From Candidatus Nitrotoga sp. CP45 (GTDB lineage: Bacteria; Pseudomonadota; Gammaproteobacteria; Burkholderiales; Gallionellaceae): a stretch of 63,001 bases of DNA. Within the stretch, counting starts at the first letter, position 1. Every line of letters starts with the position of its first letter. Under the pieces are notes generated by a model. The model saw only the letters and a list, made by a program, of their open reading frames with translations. It did no database searches and was not told the DNA's origin. The stretch spans positions 1 through 63,001 of the forward strand of contig QFXJ01000009.1 in assembly GCA_003402375.1 (NCBI GenBank). Direction: 5' to 3'. The position numbers and the translations under genes were made by a program. Below are positions 48,321 through 60,021 of the stretch, piece after piece.

Positions 48321-49224
48321 ACCTAAGATGCTTGGCATTGATTTTCAAATTTGGGCGAGTTCCTACCAGAGCCGTTTCGAGGATCAGTTACAACAGTTAT
48401 TGCCACAACCGAATATTGCTCCGCAGCGTCTGCACGCAGCCATGCGCTATAGTGTATTGAACGGTGGTAAGCGTGTGCGCCCGCTGTTGGCTTTTGCTGC
48501 AGGTGATTTGGTCAGGGCAGACAGCATACGTGTCAACATAGTCGCTGCTGCCGTCGAACTGATTCACGCTTATTCATTGGTACACGACGACATGCCATGC
48601 ATGGACAACGATGTGCTTCGACGAGGTAAACCCACTTGTCATGTTGAGTACGATGAGGCCACTGCGCTGCTGGTCGGCGACAGTTTGCAAAGTTTGGCGT
48701 TTCAGTTGCTGACCGAGCATCAACTTAGTAATGATGCCGTGCAACAATTGGCTATGATCAAGCTATTGGCTACAGCATCTGGATCGCGTGGCATGGCGGG
48801 CGGACAAGCGATTGATTTGACGAGTGTGGGCAACCAGCTGAGTGTGCCGGAACTTGAGTTCATGCACATTCATAAAACGGGCGCGTTGATTCGCGCTGCT
48901 GTTTTACTCGGTGCGCAATGTGGGCCTGCGCTGGGAGAGGTGGAACTGGCTAGGCTTGATCGCTACGGCAAGTGCGTCGGATTGGCTTTTCAGGTGGTGG
49001 ACGATGTACTCGATAGTGAGGCGGACACTTTCACTTTAGGCAAAACTGCGGGTAAGGATGCCAAACAAGACAAGCCTACTTATGTCACGCTGCTCGGCGT
49101 GCAGGCAGCTAAGCAGATGGCGGCGGAATTGCATAACGAAGCATTGGAAGCTCTGGCGGACTTCGGCGAGCCAGCACGTCGCCTATGTGAGATGGCTAAT
49201 TTTATTTTATTAAGAAAATTTTGA
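48313..49224 (+). CDS. ispA: Farnesyl diphosphate synthase
   Basis: 303 residues from ATG 48313 inside the xseB end (an ATG at 48328 is the alternative). Short-chain trans-prenyltransferase: first aspartate-rich motif [12 protein letters not shown] (FARM), [19 protein letters not shown], and second motif [23 protein letters not shown]. It condenses IPP with DMAPP and GPP to farnesyl-PP for undecaprenyl and quinone side chains. It shares a transcript with dxs, whose start overlaps its stop (TGATG). Confidence 0.94.
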   Translation: MTRPKMLGIDFQIWASSYQSRFEDQLQQLLPQPNIAPQRLHAAMRYSVLNGGKRVRPLLAFAAGDLVRADSIRVNIVAAAVELIHAYSLVHDDMPCMDNDVLRRGKPTCHVEYDEATALLVGDSLQSLAFQLLTEHQLSNDAVQQLAMIKLLATASGSRGMAGGQAIDLTSVGNQLSVPELEFMHIHKTGALIRAAVLLGAQCGPALGEVELARLDRYGKCVGLAFQVVDDVLDSEADTFTLGKTAGKDAKQDKPTYVTLLGVQAAKQMAAELHNEALEALADFGEPARRLCEMANFILLRKF

Positions 49225-51092
49225 TGGTCTCGCTGCTCAATACCATCAATACCCCGGAAGTCTTGCGTTTATTGGATCGCAAGCAGTTGCCTCAACTGGC
49301 GAATGAATTACGCCAGTTCTTGGTGGAGTCTGTGAGTAAAACGGGTGGTCACCTATCTTCCAATCTCGGTACGGTAGAGTTAACCATCGCATTGCACTAC
49401 GTTTTTAATACACCATATGACAGGCTAGTGTGGGATGTGGGTCACCAAACCTACGCACACAAGATACTGACGGAACGCCGCGAAGCGATGAAAACCCTGC
49501 GCATGGCAGGTGGTATCTCAGGTTTCCCTAATCGCGCTGAAAGTGCCTACGATGCCTTCGGCACCGCTCACTCTAGTACATCGATCAGCGCAGCCCTAGG
49601 AATGTCGGTGGCGGCGAAAATTGATGGAAGCGATCGGTGTGCGGTGGCTATCATTGGTGATGGCGCGATGAGCGGTGGCATGGCATTTGAGGCGCTTAAC
49701 AATGCTGGTGCGATGAATACTAACCTGTTGGTGATTCTCAATGACAATGACATGTCCATCTCGAGGCCAGTGGGTGCGCTCAATAATTATTTTGCCAAAT
49801 TGATGTCAGGACGTTTTTATTCTGCCATGCGGCGTGGTAGCGAAAAAATGCTGAAAGGCATGCCGCCAGTACTTGAATTTGCTAAGCGTGCCGAGGAGCA
49901 TGTCAAAGGCATGGTTACGCCGGGCACGTTGTTTGAAGAATTTGGTTTCAATTACATTGGCCCTATTGATGGGCACGATCTTGATACCTTAGTCACCACT
50001 CTTGGTAACATACGTCAGCTCAAAGGGCCGCAATTTCTGCATGTTGTTACGCAAAAAGGCAAAGGCTACACTCATGCAGAGGAAGATTGCCTGCTCTATC
50101 ATGGCGTGGGAAAATTTGATCCAGAGCAAGGCATTGTTACCAAACCTGTCCAGAGAAATATTGAAGGGCAAGCCAGCAAGCCTACCTACACCCAGGTTTT
50201 TGGCGAATGGTTGTGCGACATGGCAGAGCAGGATAAGCGTTTAGTAGGCATTACCCCTGCCATGTGCGAGGGTTCCGGCATGGTTGAATTTTCAAAAAAA
50301 TTTCCACAACGTTATTTTGACGTAGGTATTGCTGAGCAGCATGCACTGACCTTCGCCGCCGGGCTTGCATGTGAAGGTTACAAACCGGTAGTGGCGATTT
50401 ATTCCACTTTTTTGCAACGAGCTTATGATCAGCTAATACACGATATCGCGATTCAAAACCTGCCGGTACTGCTGGCAATAGACCGTGCCGGACTGGTCGG
50501 TGCTGATGGTGCAACGCATGCGGGTAGTTTTGACCTAAGTTTTTTGCGCTGCATCCCCAACCTGACAGTGATGGCACCTTCTGACGAAAACGAATGCCGC
50601 CAACTGTTATACACAGCGTACCAACTGGATACTCCGACTGCTGTGCGTTACCCACGCGGCTATGGACCGGGTGTTACATCACGTAAGGAAATGCAGGCGC
50701 TGCCTTTAGGCAAGGGTGAAGTACGTCGTGTGGGCTCAGGAGTAGCAATTTTGTCCTTTGGTTCTATGCTTGGCCCAGCTCTTGACGCTGCGGACTCTCT
50801 CAATGCCACAGTTGCTAACATGCGCTTTGTTAAACCTCTGGATACAGAGCTGGTGTTGCATTTGGGACGCGAGCATGCTTTGCTTGTAACTGTAGAAGAA
50901 AACACTATCCAAGGCGGTGCGGGTAGCGCGGTGGCGGAATGTTTGCAACAACACGGTATGACAAACGCGCTACTCCAACTTGGCTTACCAGATAGCTTTC
51001 TGGAACAAGGAGAGACAGAAAAAATGTTGGCTATGTGCGGTTTGGACGCAACAGGCATCGCTGCCTCAATTCGTCAAAAAATGTCGTTATAA
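49224..51092 (+). CDS. dxs: 1-Deoxy-D-xylulose-5-phosphate synthase
   Basis: 622 residues from ATG 49224 overlapping the ispA stop; a TTG one codon before is not needed. Transketolase-like TPP enzyme: [20 protein letters not shown], the TPP/Mg motif [18 protein letters not shown], and [18 protein letters not shown] with the catalytic Glu of the Pyr domain. It condenses pyruvate and glyceraldehyde-3-phosphate, the first step of the MEP isoprenoid pathway that feeds IspA. The following 232 bases to the peroxiredoxin are AT-rich and empty. Confidence 0.97.
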   Translation: MVSLLNTINTPEVLRLLDRKQLPQLANELRQFLVESVSKTGGHLSSNLGTVELTIALHYVFNTPYDRLVWDVGHQTYAHKILTERREAMKTLRMAGGISGFPNRAESAYDAFGTAHSSTSISAALGMSVAAKIDGSDRCAVAIIGDGAMSGGMAFEALNNAGAMNTNLLVILNDNDMSISRPVGALNNYFAKLMSGRFYSAMRRGSEKMLKGMPPVLEFAKRAEEHVKGMVTPGTLFEEFGFNYIGPIDGHDLDTLVTTLGNIRQLKGPQFLHVVTQKGKGYTHAEEDCLLYHGVGKFDPEQGIVTKPVQRNIEGQASKPTYTQVFGEWLCDMAEQDKRLVGITPAMCEGSGMVEFSKKFPQRYFDVGIAEQHALTFAAGLACEGYKPVVAIYSTFLQRAYDQLIHDIAIQNLPVLLAIDRAGLVGADGATHAGSFDLSFLRCIPNLTVMAPSDENECRQLLYTAYQLDTPTAVRYPRGYGPGVTSRKEMQALPLGKGEVRRVGSGVAILSFGSMLGPALDAADSLNATVANMRFVKPLDTELVLHLGREHALLVTVEENTIQGGAGSAVAECLQQHGMTNALLQLGLPDSFLEQGETEKMLAMCGLDATGIAASIRQKMSL

Positions 51093-51324
51093 ATTTAAGC
51101 ATTGTATTGCTAGAGGATTTGTAATTTATAAAGATAACGTTAAGCTAATTTATGGATCTCGACAAATATATATAAATAAAATCAAATGAATATTAAGTAT
51201 ACTTTTGATAAGCACACAAACCACGAGCTATAAATATATTTTATTGCAAACAATACGTGTGTAATCAATAGGTAGTAGCAAGTGATATCACGACACGATT
51301 TTTAATATAAACGGAGGATTGGCC

Positions 51325-51984
51325 ATGTCACTACGGATTAATGATGAAGCACCAAATTTTACTGCCCCCACAACGCAAGGTACCATCAATTTTCATGAGT
51401 GGATTGGCAACGGCTGGGCAATATTATTTTCTCATCCAAAGGATTTCACGCCAGTATGTACAACTGAACTAGGGTACATGGCAAAACTAGAGCCAGAATT
51501 TAAAAAACGGAACTGCAAAATAATTGGATTAAGCGTCGATCCAGTAGATAACCATGAAAAATGGGCAAAAGATATTCAAGAAACACAAGGTTATGCTGTT
51601 AATTACCCTATGATCGGAGATGAGAATTTAACTGTAGCGAAGCTTTATAACATGCTACCCGCTGAAGAGACGGGTACATCTGAGGGGCGTACTGCCGCTA
51701 CTAATGCAACTGTTCGCTCAGTTTTTATTATCGGCCCAGATAAAAAAATTAAACTAACACTTACCTACCCAATGTCCACAGGTCGAAATTTTGATGAAAT
51801 CTTACGTGTTCTGGATTCCATGCAGTTAACCGCCAGATATAAAGTCGCTACTCCTGTTAATTGGAAAGATGGCGATGACGTAATTATCGTACCTTCGGTA
51901 TCTGATGATGATGCGAAAACAATGTTCCCAGAAGGTTGGAAAACAGTTAAACCTTATTTACGTGTAGTCAAGCAACCGAGTTAA
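51325..51984 (+). CDS. 1-Cys peroxiredoxin (Prx6-type)
   Basis: 219 residues from ATG 51325, after GGAGG; a TTG two codons upstream is less likely. The peroxidatic motif is HPKDFTPVCTTELG with C45; no resolving Cys at the 2-Cys position, and the long C-terminal domain (PVNWKDGDDVIIVPSVSDDDAKTMFPEGW) is characteristic of 1-Cys Prx. It reduces hydrogen or organic peroxides with an external thiol donor. It appears to be monocistronic, with a hairpin after its stop. Confidence 0.93.
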   Translation: MSLRINDEAPNFTAPTTQGTINFHEWIGNGWAILFSHPKDFTPVCTTELGYMAKLEPEFKKRNCKIIGLSVDPVDNHEKWAKDIQETQGYAVNYPMIGDENLTVAKLYNMLPAEETGTSEGRTAATNATVRSVFIIGPDKKIKLTLTYPMSTGRNFDEILRVLDSMQLTARYKVATPVNWKDGDDVIIVPSVSDDDAKTMFPEGWKTVKPYLRVVKQPS

Positions 51985-52005
51985 AAGGTAATTTTATGAG
52001 GTAAT

Positions 52006-52023
52006 CCCCTGGTCTTCCAGGGG
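52006..52023 (+). terminator. Possible terminator after the 1-Cys peroxiredoxin
   Basis: CCCCTGG (52006-52012) and CCAGGGG (52017-52023) form a tight 7-bp GC-rich stem 22 nt after the stop. The following bases are A/T-rich but without an immediate T-run. Confidence 0.5.
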
Positions 52024-52275
52024 AATCCACAAAGTTTTATTTTATGTCTGTCGTATTGAATTTTTGTCTATGATCTTAAATGCTTTGATTGATGTGCATT
52101 TAACTTAATGCGGTTAGACGACTTTCTGTCTGCATCCAGGCGGCGTTAACCTGCCTATTTTTGGTAGTAGGTAGTCTATATTAGTAAGGTATCGTCTGAT
52201 AACGCTACAGACAATATTAATGTAATTAAATTTATTCGAATTCTTGTATCTCTCTAGCTATTACATTGCGCAAAC

Positions 52276-53082
52276 ATGAACTCTCCCCAGGCTATCCTTA
52301 TTCCTGATGTACAAAATATGGCCGATACGCGCCACTTGGCGATTAACAAAGTCGGCATCAAAAGTATTCGTCATCCAGTGCAAGTGAAAGACAAAAACGT
52401 GGGGGTACAACATACAATCGCTACCTTTAATATGTATGTGCACCTACCACATAACTTCAAAGGCACGCACATGTCTCGTTTTGTCGAGATACTCAACCAC
52501 CATGGACGAGAAATTTCCGTCGAGTCATTTGAAATTATTCTACGCGAGATGATTGAGAAATTAGAGGCCCAGTCTGGCCATATCGAAATGAGCTTCCCTT
52601 ATTTTATAAATAAAACAGCCCCGGTATCTGGCGTACAAAGCTTGTTGGACTACGATGTTACCTTTATTGGTGAAATTAATAATGGGCAATACCGCTTCAC
52701 CATGAAGGTATTAGTGCCGGTAACCAGCCTGTGCCCATGCTCCAAAAAAATATCTGAGCGGGGCGCGCATAATCAACGTTCACACGTAACTATTACTGTG
52801 CGTACCAGCCGTTCTGTATGGATAGAGGACGTAGTGCGTTATGCAGAGGAGCAGGCATCTTGTGAACTGTATGGTTTACTTAAGCGTCCAGATGAGAAAT
52901 TTGTCACTGAACGAGCTTATGATAACCCCAAGTTCGTTGAAGATATGGTGCGCGATGTTGCGGCAGCGCTCAATCGAGATGAGCGTATTGAAGCGTATGT
53001 AGTTGAATCAGAGAATTTTGAATCAATACATAATCATTCGGCTTATGCATTGATCGAATGGGATAAAAATGTGAACAATTGA
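52276..53082 (+). CDS. folE2: GTP cyclohydrolase FolE2 (type IB)
   Basis: 268 residues. Family motifs [25 protein letters not shown], and the catalytic-metal segment [25 protein letters not shown] with the active-site Cys and His. FolE2 makes 7,8-dihydroneopterin triphosphate from GTP for folate (and queuosine) synthesis, and unlike FolE it can use metals other than zinc. NudB at 4014 would process its product. The 290 bases upstream contain no gene; no Zur-like palindrome was recognised. Confidence 0.95.
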   Translation: MNSPQAILIPDVQNMADTRHLAINKVGIKSIRHPVQVKDKNVGVQHTIATFNMYVHLPHNFKGTHMSRFVEILNHHGREISVESFEIILREMIEKLEAQSGHIEMSFPYFINKTAPVSGVQSLLDYDVTFIGEINNGQYRFTMKVLVPVTSLCPCSKKISERGAHNQRSHVTITVRTSRSVWIEDVVRYAEEQASCELYGLLKRPDEKFVTERAYDNPKFVEDMVRDVAAALNRDERIEAYVVESENFESIHNHSAYALIEWDKNVNN

Positions 53083-53166
53083 AAAAACTGGGGGCAGACT
53101 CTGAGGTCTCCCCTCAAAACTCCGATGCATTTCAATAAAGTAGAACGTACTGTCTGCTCCAAAATA

Positions 53167-53221
53167 GCACATGCATGTGCAGGTTTATTGTCTCTTTCGT
53201 AACGACCAACTGCGAAAGAGA
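53167..53221. repeat. Nested palindromes between folE2 and pnp
   Basis: A perfect 14-bp palindrome GCACATGCATGTGC (53167-53180) is followed by a 9-bp stem TCTCTTTCG (53191-53199) / CGAAAGAGA (53213-53221). GCATGTG appears again at about 53231. The function is unknown. Confidence 0.6.
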
Positions 53222-53262
53222 GCCCGCCATGCATGTGATCACAATCTTACACCGCTAAACAA

Positions 53263-53287
53263 CAAAGCCCCGTACCAAGTGGCTTTG
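53263..53287 (-). terminator. Possible terminator of pnp
   Basis: On the minus strand CAAAGCC and GGCTTTG (7 bp, 11-nt loop) form a stem 9 nt after the pnp stop, followed by TTGTTT. The T-run is imperfect. Confidence 0.5.
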
Positions 53288-53295
53288 TCATTTCA

Positions 53296-55407
53296 CTACT
53301 TTGAAACAGGAGCTTCTGGCTCTAACACGACAAGAGCCTTCATGCTTAAGCGCAATCGGCCTTTCTCATCGGCCTCCAGCACCTTAACTTTTACAATCTG
53401 ACCTTCTTTCAGGACATCCGACACAACATTTATGCGCTCATGTGAAATTTGCGATATGTGAAGCAAACCATCTTTGCCAGGCATAATATTCACAATCGCT
53501 CCGAAATCCAACAGTTTTATAACCGGGCCTTCATAAACTTTCCCTACCTCAACTTCGGCTACAATATCCTCAATACGTTTTTTTGCCAGCATTCCCCCAT
53601 CACCGCTAATACTGGCAATAGTTACGTTGCCTTCATCGTCGATATCAATAGTAGTACCAGTTTCCTCAGTTAAGGCACGTATCACAGCACCACCCTTACC
53701 AATCACATCACGGATTTTCTCCGGGTTGATCTTAACTTTGATCATACGTGGCGCATGTATCGACACCTCTTCACGCACCGTAGGCATGGCCTGCTTCATG
53801 ATATCGAGAATATGCAACCGCCCTTCACGCGCTTGACTCAAGGCGACTTGCATAATTTCACGCGTTATCCCATTGATCTTGATGTCCATTTGCAGTGCAG
53901 TGATACCTTGCTCTGATCCCGCCACCTTAAAATCCATGTCACCCAGATGATCTTCATCACCAAGAATATCTGTCAGTACCGCAAAGCGATTACCTTCTTT
54001 AATCAAGCCCATGGCGATACCTGCCACATGAGTCTTGACCGGCACGCCGGCATCCATCATCGCCAAGCAACCGCCACATACTGAGGCCATTGAACTAGAT
54101 CCATTTGACTCAGTGATTTCAGAAACCACGCGAATGGAATATCCGAACTCTTCCTCACTCGGCAACGTCGCGACTAGGGCGCGCTTAGCTAAACGACCAT
54201 GGCCAATTTCACGTCGCTTTGGTGTACCAACACGACCAGTCTCGCCAGTTGAATATGGGGGGAAATTGTAATGAAGCATGAAGCGATCCAAATATTCACC
54301 TTGCAAGGCATCAATTTTCTGCGCATCTCGCGCAGTGCCTAGGGTGGCCACTACCAATGCCTGGGTTTCACCACGGGTAAACAGGGCTGAACCGTGCGTG
54401 CGTGGTAATACACCTGTGCGTATGGCAATTGGACGCACGCTACGTGTATCACGACCATCGATACGGGGTTCGCCGCTTAGTATCTGGCCGCGCACAATCT
54501 TGGATTCCAGTCCTTGGAACAAATCATTAAGGTGATTTTTTGGCACCAAACCATTTTCCGATGCTGACACGGCTTCCAGAACACGTGTGCGAATCTCGTT
54601 TACTTGATTGGTCCGCGCCTGTTTCTCACGTACGGCATAAGCTTGCTGTAAGCTGCTTTCGGCGAGTTCGGCGATTTTTGAGCTCAACATAATATCATGC
54701 ACAGGTGCATTCCAATCCCAATCCGGTGCACCAATTGCATCCGCCATTTCGATGATCGCTTGAATCACCGTTTGCATCTGTTGATGACCAAACATAACCG
54801 CGCCCAGCATAACTTCTTCGGGTAACTCTTGTGCTTCTGACTCCACCATCAAGACCGCCTGTTCCGTACCAGCGACTACTAGATCCATCTTGGATAGAGT
54901 AAGCTCCTCTGCAGTCGGGTTGAGTACATACTCACCGTTAAGATAGCCGACGCGCGCCGCGCCTATGGGGCCATCAAACGGAATACCGGACAGCGCCAAG
55001 GCAGCAGAGGCACCAATCATGGCAGGAATATCAGAATCAATCTGATTATCAGAAGATATCACCGTAGCAACGATTTGCACTTCATTGTAAAAACCTTCTG
55101 GAAACAGCGGACGCAACGGACGATCAATCAGACGAGACGTCAAAATTTCCTTTTCACTAGGACGTCCCTCACGTCGAAAAAAACCGCCAGGAATCTTGCC
55201 TGCAGCATAAATACGTTCCTGATAATCCACAGTCAATGGGAAGAAATCCTGTTCCGGCTTGGCATCTTTCCTGCCTACCACGGTGACCAGAACGACTGTA
55301 TCGTCCAGGCTAACCACGACCGCTCCACTAGCCTGACGTGCGATTTCCCCAGTTTCCAAGGTGAGTTGATGATTGCCATACGCTAATGTTTTCTTGTAGT
55401 GACTCAA
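53296..55407 (-). CDS. pnp: Polyribonucleotide nucleotidyltransferase (PNPase)
   Basis: 703 residues: two RNase PH domains ([38 protein letters not shown]), KH domain ([25 protein letters not shown]), and a C-terminal S1 domain ([16 protein letters not shown]). Phosphorolytic 3'-5' exonuclease of mRNA decay and degradosome member. The start codon is TTG at 55407, preceded by AGAGAGG; no in-frame ATG precedes the conserved domain. It follows rpsO after 110 nt, with a hairpin in the leader resembling the autoregulatory region of other pnp genes. Confidence 0.96.
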   Translation of the reverse strand: MSHYKKTLAYGNHQLTLETGEIARQASGAVVVSLDDTVVLVTVVGRKDAKPEQDFFPLTVDYQERIYAAGKIPGGFFRREGRPSEKEILTSRLIDRPLRPLFPEGFYNEVQIVATVISSDNQIDSDIPAMIGASAALALSGIPFDGPIGAARVGYLNGEYVLNPTAEELTLSKMDLVVAGTEQAVLMVESEAQELPEEVMLGAVMFGHQQMQTVIQAIIEMADAIGAPDWDWNAPVHDIMLSSKIAELAESSLQQAYAVREKQARTNQVNEIRTRVLEAVSASENGLVPKNHLNDLFQGLESKIVRGQILSGEPRIDGRDTRSVRPIAIRTGVLPRTHGSALFTRGETQALVVATLGTARDAQKIDALQGEYLDRFMLHYNFPPYSTGETGRVGTPKRREIGHGRLAKRALVATLPSEEEFGYSIRVVSEITESNGSSSMASVCGGCLAMMDAGVPVKTHVAGIAMGLIKEGNRFAVLTDILGDEDHLGDMDFKVAGSEQGITALQMDIKINGITREIMQVALSQAREGRLHILDIMKQAMPTVREEVSIHAPRMIKVKINPEKIRDVIGKGGAVIRALTEETGTTIDIDDEGNVTIASISGDGGMLAKKRIEDIVAEVEVGKVYEGPVIKLLDFGAIVNIMPGKDGLLHISQISHERINVVSDVLKEGQIVKVKVLEADEKGRLRLSMKALVVLEPEAPVSK

Positions 55408-55430
55408 AATTCGCCTCTCTGTGCGTGACG

Positions 55431-55446
55431 TGGCGCTAATGCGCCA
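55431..55446 (-). promoter_or_regulatory. Leader hairpin upstream of pnp
   Basis: A perfect GC-rich stem TGGCGC-TAAT-GCGCCA lies 24 nt before the pnp TTG start. In E. coli the pnp leader hairpin is cut by RNase III and then used for PNPase autocontrol. A similar role here is a guess from position. Confidence 0.45.
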
Positions 55447-55487
55447 TAGGGTAAACCCTTAGTTAGGTAATGCACCCAAAACAACGC

Positions 55488-55505
55488 GGGCCGCATTTGC
55501 GACCC
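55488..55505 (-). terminator. Hairpin just after rpsO
   Basis: On the minus strand GGG-T-CGCA-AA-TGCG-G-CCC forms a stem 12 nt past the rpsO stop, followed by GCGTTGTTTT. It may attenuate transcription or protect the 3' end of rpsO mRNA after processing. Confidence 0.45.
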
Positions 55506-55517
55506 ACTTATAAAGTA

Positions 55518-55787
55518 CTACTTACGCAATTCCAAACGCTGAATCAGCGCACGGTAGCTGCCCTCATTCTTGCCCTTGAGATAATCCAAAAGCTTTCGGC
55601 GACGGCTCACTAATCGCAACAAACCACGACGAGAATGGTGATCCTTTATGTGTTCCTTAAAATGACCTGTCAAATAATTAATACGAGCAGTCATTAGCGC
55701 AACCTGTACTTCGGGTGAGCCGGTATCGCCTTTGATGCGTTGGTAATCAGTCACAATTTGCGCTTTTTGCGCTGCCGTAATAGACAT
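55518..55787 (-). CDS. rpsO: 30S ribosomal protein S15
   Basis: 89 residues from ATG 55787, the standard S15 length; an upstream GTG at 55796 is ignored. [37 protein letters not shown] and [21 protein letters not shown] are the S15 signature. It binds the central domain of 16S rRNA. Between truB (238 nt upstream) and pnp. Confidence 0.98.
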   Translation of the reverse strand: MSITAAQKAQIVTDYQRIKGDTGSPEVQVALMTARINYLTGHFKEHIKDHHSRRGLLRLVSRRRKLLDYLKGKNEGSYRALIQRLELRK

Positions 55788-56025
55788 AATATTCACACTC
55801 CACTAAATAAAAAGTGCCGCATTTTACTCTTGAATGCGGCGGTTGCTCAAGTTTATTCGGACAAAAACGTAATCCAATGCTACGTTAATTAGTCCGAAAT
55901 TTCATAAATTAACGCATACTCTTTGCTTAATCTTTACAGCTTTACAGATTCCCGCTCAGATTCATTTTTTCGAGCACCTCTACTCGAGTACCTCTATTAG
56001 AAACACCTTAAAGTAGAGTCAAAAC

Positions 56026-56940
56026 CTATTCTATGCAAGCGGCACTTTTCGCCACGCTGGACAACAATCTCACTGGGGTCAGTCGCTGTTCCACGAGATC
56101 AGCCACCCCAATGAAGCGCCCTGCTCCATATAATCGAACTTTGCCGTCCAGCAATGCTGCTTCGATAGCGAGCCGCTGCCCTTGGGCAATGCGGGTCACT
56201 TGTGCCGCATCAAGATCAAGCACGGGTAGATCCTGCAGCAAACTATCTAACGGTAAAATATATGCCTCTCGTTCCAGCATGGTTACCGACTCCATCTGGT
56301 TCAGATTATGCGCACCTTCAAGGCCAAACTGACCAATCGCTGTACGGCGCAATCCTTGCAGGTGTGCACCACAACCTAAAGCCAACCCAATATCCTCGGC
56401 CAGGGTGCGCACGTAAGTACCCTTACTGCAACGCACTGTAATCTCCATCTCGTCACCCGCAAAGCGCTCCAATACCAACTCGTGTATGGTCACGCTACGG
56501 CTTGCACGTATTACAGTTTCGCCCTTACGAATGTACTCATATAGTGGCTTTCCCTTATGTTTGATGGCGCTATGCATAGGCGGCATCTGCTGAATTTCAC
56601 CGATAAAATTGCGTAATACCGTGCATACCTGTTCTTTATCCAGCTCTACAGCGCAAGCGCTGGTAATTTCGCCCTCGGCATCACCAGTGGTAGTCGTTTG
56701 ACCAAGCCGAATCAATGCACAATAAGTTTTGTCCGCGTCCAGTAGTGAGCTGGTGAACTTAGTAGCCTCGCCAAAACAAACAGGCAACAGACCTGTCGCT
56801 AAAGGATCAAGTGTACCAGTATGCCCAGCTTTCTCCGCCTGAAAAAGGCGGCGTACCTTTTGCAAGGCGACATTGGAACTGAGTCCTAGGGGCTTATCGA
56901 ATAACAAAATACCGTCTAATGGACGCAATATGCGTGTCAT
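56026..56940 (-). CDS. truB: tRNA pseudouridine(55) synthase TruB
   Basis: 304 residues, catalytic Asp in AGHTGTLDPLATGLLPVC; the other conserved motifs DKTYCALIRLGQTTTTGDAEG and GTYVRTLAEDIGLALGCGAHL are present, plus a C-terminal PUA-like domain. It makes pseudouridine 55 in the T-loop of all tRNAs. It lies 44 nt after rbfA. Confidence 0.96.
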   Translation of the reverse strand: MTRILRPLDGILLFDKPLGLSSNVALQKVRRLFQAEKAGHTGTLDPLATGLLPVCFGEATKFTSSLLDADKTYCALIRLGQTTTTGDAEGEITSACAVELDKEQVCTVLRNFIGEIQQMPPMHSAIKHKGKPLYEYIRKGETVIRASRSVTIHELVLERFAGDEMEITVRCSKGTYVRTLAEDIGLALGCGAHLQGLRRTAIGQFGLEGAHNLNQMESVTMLEREAYILPLDSLLQDLPVLDLDAAQVTRIAQGQRLAIEAALLDGKVRLYGAGRFIGVADLVEQRLTPVRLLSSVAKSAACIE

Positions 56941-56984
56941 TGCACCTTCTCGAAACGTCCTTCACTACCCACCTTAGGAGGAAG

Positions 56985-57395
56985 CTAGTCGGCTTCACCC
57001 TCCTTTAACAAGTGATCCAAAGAAGTTTTAAGCGGGCTGTGTAATGATTTATCGCTGGCAACCGCTTGATCAATAAGCTGCGATAAATGCGCGCCACGTT
57101 CGATCGTCGGATCGTAAACAAAATGTAGTTGCGGCGTGATGCGCAACTTCATCGAATGTGCAAGTTGGCTACGTAAATAACCGCTTGCATGCTCCAAACC
57201 TTGCTGCACTGTATCACTTACGCCGTCCAAGGACGTGTAAAACACTTTGGCATGGGAATAATCCTTAGTTACCTCAACTCCCGTGAGAGTGATCATGCGC
57301 ACGCGCGGATCTTTCACGTCGAGGCGTAACATTTGAGCCACCTCGCGCTGAATCTGCTCGGCTATTCGGTCTGTTCTGGTATAGCCTCTAGGCAT
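56985..57395 (-). CDS. rbfA: Ribosome-binding factor A
   Basis: 136 residues, KH-like fold: [26 protein letters not shown] at the N-terminus, then [13 protein letters not shown] and [25 protein letters not shown]. RbfA assists 30S maturation and cold adaptation. It starts 8 nt inside the end of infB. Confidence 0.95.
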   Translation of the reverse strand: MPRGYTRTDRIAEQIQREVAQMLRLDVKDPRVRMITLTGVEVTKDYSHAKVFYTSLDGVSDTVQQGLEHASGYLRSQLAHSMKLRITPQLHFVYDPTIERGAHLSQLIDQAVASDKSLHSPLKTSLDHLLKEGEAD

Positions 57396-60021
57396 TTAGA
57401 GGGCGTGCTACTTCGATTATTTCAAAGACTTCAAGCTGATCGCCCACTTCAAGGTCATTGAAGTTACGCAACGATAGCCCACACTCGAAATTCGATCGCA
57501 CTTCCTTAACGTCATCCTTGAAGCGTTTCAACGAATCCAGTTCGCCAGTGTGTACAACCACATTGTTGCGCAGTACCCGTACCTGCGCATTACGTTTGAT
57601 TATGCCATTGGTCACATAACAACCAACTACAGTGCCGATCTTGGAAATGACAAATACCTGACGTATTTCCACCATACCCAGGATGACTTCCTTTTTTTCT
57701 GGAGCCCGCATACCTGACAAAGCTGCTTTAATGTCGTCTACCATTTCATAGATGACATTGTAATAACGCACATCTACACCGGCAGATTCCGCCAACTTAC
57801 GCGCAGCAGCATCGGCACGGATATTAAAGCCAATCGCGATTGCCTTAGAAGCCAGCGCCAAATTAATGTCTGACTCACTAATTGCACCCACAGCACTGTG
57901 AATCAAATTAACTTTGACCTCATCGTTAGATAGTTTTTGCAGGGCATGCGCAATAGCTTCACAAGAACCCTGTACGTCAGTCTTGATAATTAATGGCAAC
58001 ATACGCACTTCGCCTTCTGCCATCTGTTCAAACATATTCTCCAACGTAGCGGCCTGCTGCTTAGCCAGCTTCACTGCACGGAATTTACCTTGACGGAACA
58101 ACGCAATTTCACGTGCTTTTTTCTCATCTGAAAGCACTAGCACGCTTTCACCAGCAATAGGCACTTCAGATAGACCCTGAACTTCCACTGGTATCGACGG
58201 CCCTGCCTCACTTATTGCTCTACCATTCTCATCCAACATGGCACGTACGCGTCCGGATACTACGCCTACCAATACCGCATCGCCTCGCTTCAAGGTGCCA
58301 GACTGAACCAATATGGTCGCCACGGGCCCCTTACCTTTGTCTAACCTAGCTTCAATCACAATCCCTTTAGCCAAACTTAGCTTAGGTGCGGTGAGCTGCA
58401 ACAATTCAGCTTGCAGTAGTACGCCTTCCAACAAAGAATCAATACCTTGCCCACTCTTTGCAGACACTTCAATAAACATAGTATCGCCGCCCCAGTCCTC
58501 CGGCACTACACCCTCTGCAACCAATTCTTGTTTTACGCGTTCGGAATTAGCATCAGGCTTATCAATCTTAGTCACCGCTACCACGATAGGCACGTTGGCT
58601 GCCTTGGCATGGTGGATTGCCTCTTTGGTCTGCGGCATTACACCGTCATCAGCTGCCACCACTAAAATCACAATGTCAGTCACTTTTGAGCCGCGTGCCC
58701 TCATTGCTGTAAATGCCTCATGGCCCGGTGTATCAAGAAAAGTAATCATGCCGCGCGGGGTGTCCACATGATAAGCGCCGATGTGCTGCGTAATGCCGCC
58801 TGCTTCGCCACTGGCTACACGGGTTCGACGGATGTAGTCCAGCAATGAGGTCTTACCATGATCAACATGACCCATAACGGTAACTACCGGAGCACGCGAC
58901 TCAAGAGGAGCATTCTTATGCTCTTCAGATTCTGTCAGATAAGCGCTAGGATCGTCCGCCTTGGCTGGCTTAGCAATATGCCCCAACTCCTCCACCACAA
59001 TCATTGCAGTTTCCTGATCCAACACCTGATTAATGGTCACCATGGAACCTAATTTCATTAGCGCTTTAATAATTTCGATGGCTTTAATTGACATTTTCTG
59101 CGCTAATTCAGCGACACTTATCGTCTCTGGCACCATGACCTCATGCACGACTGGTTCAGTCGGCAGGGAGAAAGCATGCTGGGCAGTTTCTTCCTGCTTG
59201 GCATGCTTGGCATGATGGCGTGGACTAGCGTTTCCACGACCAGCCGTCCAGCCGCCAGGTCGTGCATCAATGACTGCGGGTGGCCGCTTCTTGTGGCCAG
59301 CCTCGGGCCATGGACTGACTTTGTCTGGAGCAGTAGTTTTAACACCTTTTTTGGGTGTAGGCCGAACGACCTTGTCACCAGGCTTGGGCATAGGTTTATG
59401 CAACGTGCCCTCGACCAAATCAGGCTGAGCAACAGGGATTGCCACCACTTCGGCAGTTGAAACCACTTTTGTTTCTGTTACTACTTTAACGGGCGGCACC
59501 ACAGGTTCAACAACTGGCGTCGCTTTGCGTTTGGCATATTCTTTTTTGGCCTGGACTTCGGCGGCCTGACGTGAAGCTAATTCTGCCTGATTACGTGCCT
59601 CTTCAGTACGCAGAGCAATCTCCTGCTCGCCCAATATTTCTGCTTTTGATGTCTTTAATACAGTCTGCACAGGCGCGACCTTTACCACAACAGCGGCAGC
59701 TGGCTTTTCTACCTGGACAGCCGTGATTGGTGCAACCACGCGCTTCTTGCGCACTTCAACTTGAATGGTGCGAGCCCTGCCCGTGCTATCCGCCTTCTTG
59801 ATCTCCGTAGTTTCGCGGCGAGTCAGTGTAATTTTTTTATTTTTCTCACTGCCATTACCATGCGCGCTGTGGAGATGCTCGAGTAATTGCGCTTTATCCT
59901 GTTCAGATATGCTATCCGATTCCTGCTTTTTGGCAACACCGGCCGCCTGTAATTGTTCAAGCAGCAATCCAACTGGCAAGCCAAGCTCACCAGCAAACTG
60001 CGCTACATTCATTTTTCCCAT
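57388..60021 (-). CDS. infB: Translation initiation factor IF-2
   Basis: 877 residues from ATG 60021, preceded by AAGGGG; a GTG two codons upstream is not used. N-terminal IF2_N domain ([26 protein letters not shown]), a long charged/Ala-Pro-Lys linker (about 80-300), a second IF2_N-like domain ([25 protein letters not shown]), the G domain with GHVDHGKTS and DTPGHEAF, then domains II, III and IV. G4 reads TKID where E. coli has NKID. IF-2 places fMet-tRNA on the 30S subunit. 336 nt separate it from nusA upstream, unusually long. Confidence 0.96.
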   Translation of the reverse strand: MGKMNVAQFAGELGLPVGLLLEQLQAAGVAKKQESDSISEQDKAQLLEHLHSAHGNGSEKNKKITLTRRETTEIKKADSTGRARTIQVEVRKKRVVAPITAVQVEKPAAAVVVKVAPVQTVLKTSKAEILGEQEIALRTEEARNQAELASRQAAEVQAKKEYAKRKATPVVEPVVPPVKVVTETKVVSTAEVVAIPVAQPDLVEGTLHKPMPKPGDKVVRPTPKKGVKTTAPDKVSPWPEAGHKKRPPAVIDARPGGWTAGRGNASPRHHAKHAKQEETAQHAFSLPTEPVVHEVMVPETISVAELAQKMSIKAIEIIKALMKLGSMVTINQVLDQETAMIVVEELGHIAKPAKADDPSAYLTESEEHKNAPLESRAPVVTVMGHVDHGKTSLLDYIRRTRVASGEAGGITQHIGAYHVDTPRGMITFLDTPGHEAFTAMRARGSKVTDIVILVVAADDGVMPQTKEAIHHAKAANVPIVVAVTKIDKPDANSERVKQELVAEGVVPEDWGGDTMFIEVSAKSGQGIDSLLEGVLLQAELLQLTAPKLSLAKGIVIEARLDKGKGPVATILVQSGTLKRGDAVLVGVVSGRVRAMLDENGRAISEAGPSIPVEVQGLSEVPIAGESVLVLSDEKKAREIALFRQGKFRAVKLAKQQAATLENMFEQMAEGEVRMLPLIIKTDVQGSCEAIAHALQKLSNDEVKVNLIHSAVGAISESDINLALASKAIAIGFNIRADAAARKLAESAGVDVRYYNVIYEMVDDIKAALSGMRAPEKKEVILGMVEIRQVFVISKIGTVVGCYVTNGIIKRNAQVRVLRNNVVVHTGELDSLKRFKDDVKEVRSNFECGLSLRNFNDLEVGDQLEVFEIIEVARPLNA

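Noticed and set aside
58313-58771. 152-codon plus-strand ORF
   Set aside because: Antisense to the IF-2 G domain; Ser/Thr-rich shadow translation.
57388-60021. IF-2 G4 motif TKID instead of NKID as a functional anomaly
   Set aside because: Thr at this position occurs in other GTPases and the rest of the G domain is intact, so it is probably ordinary variation.
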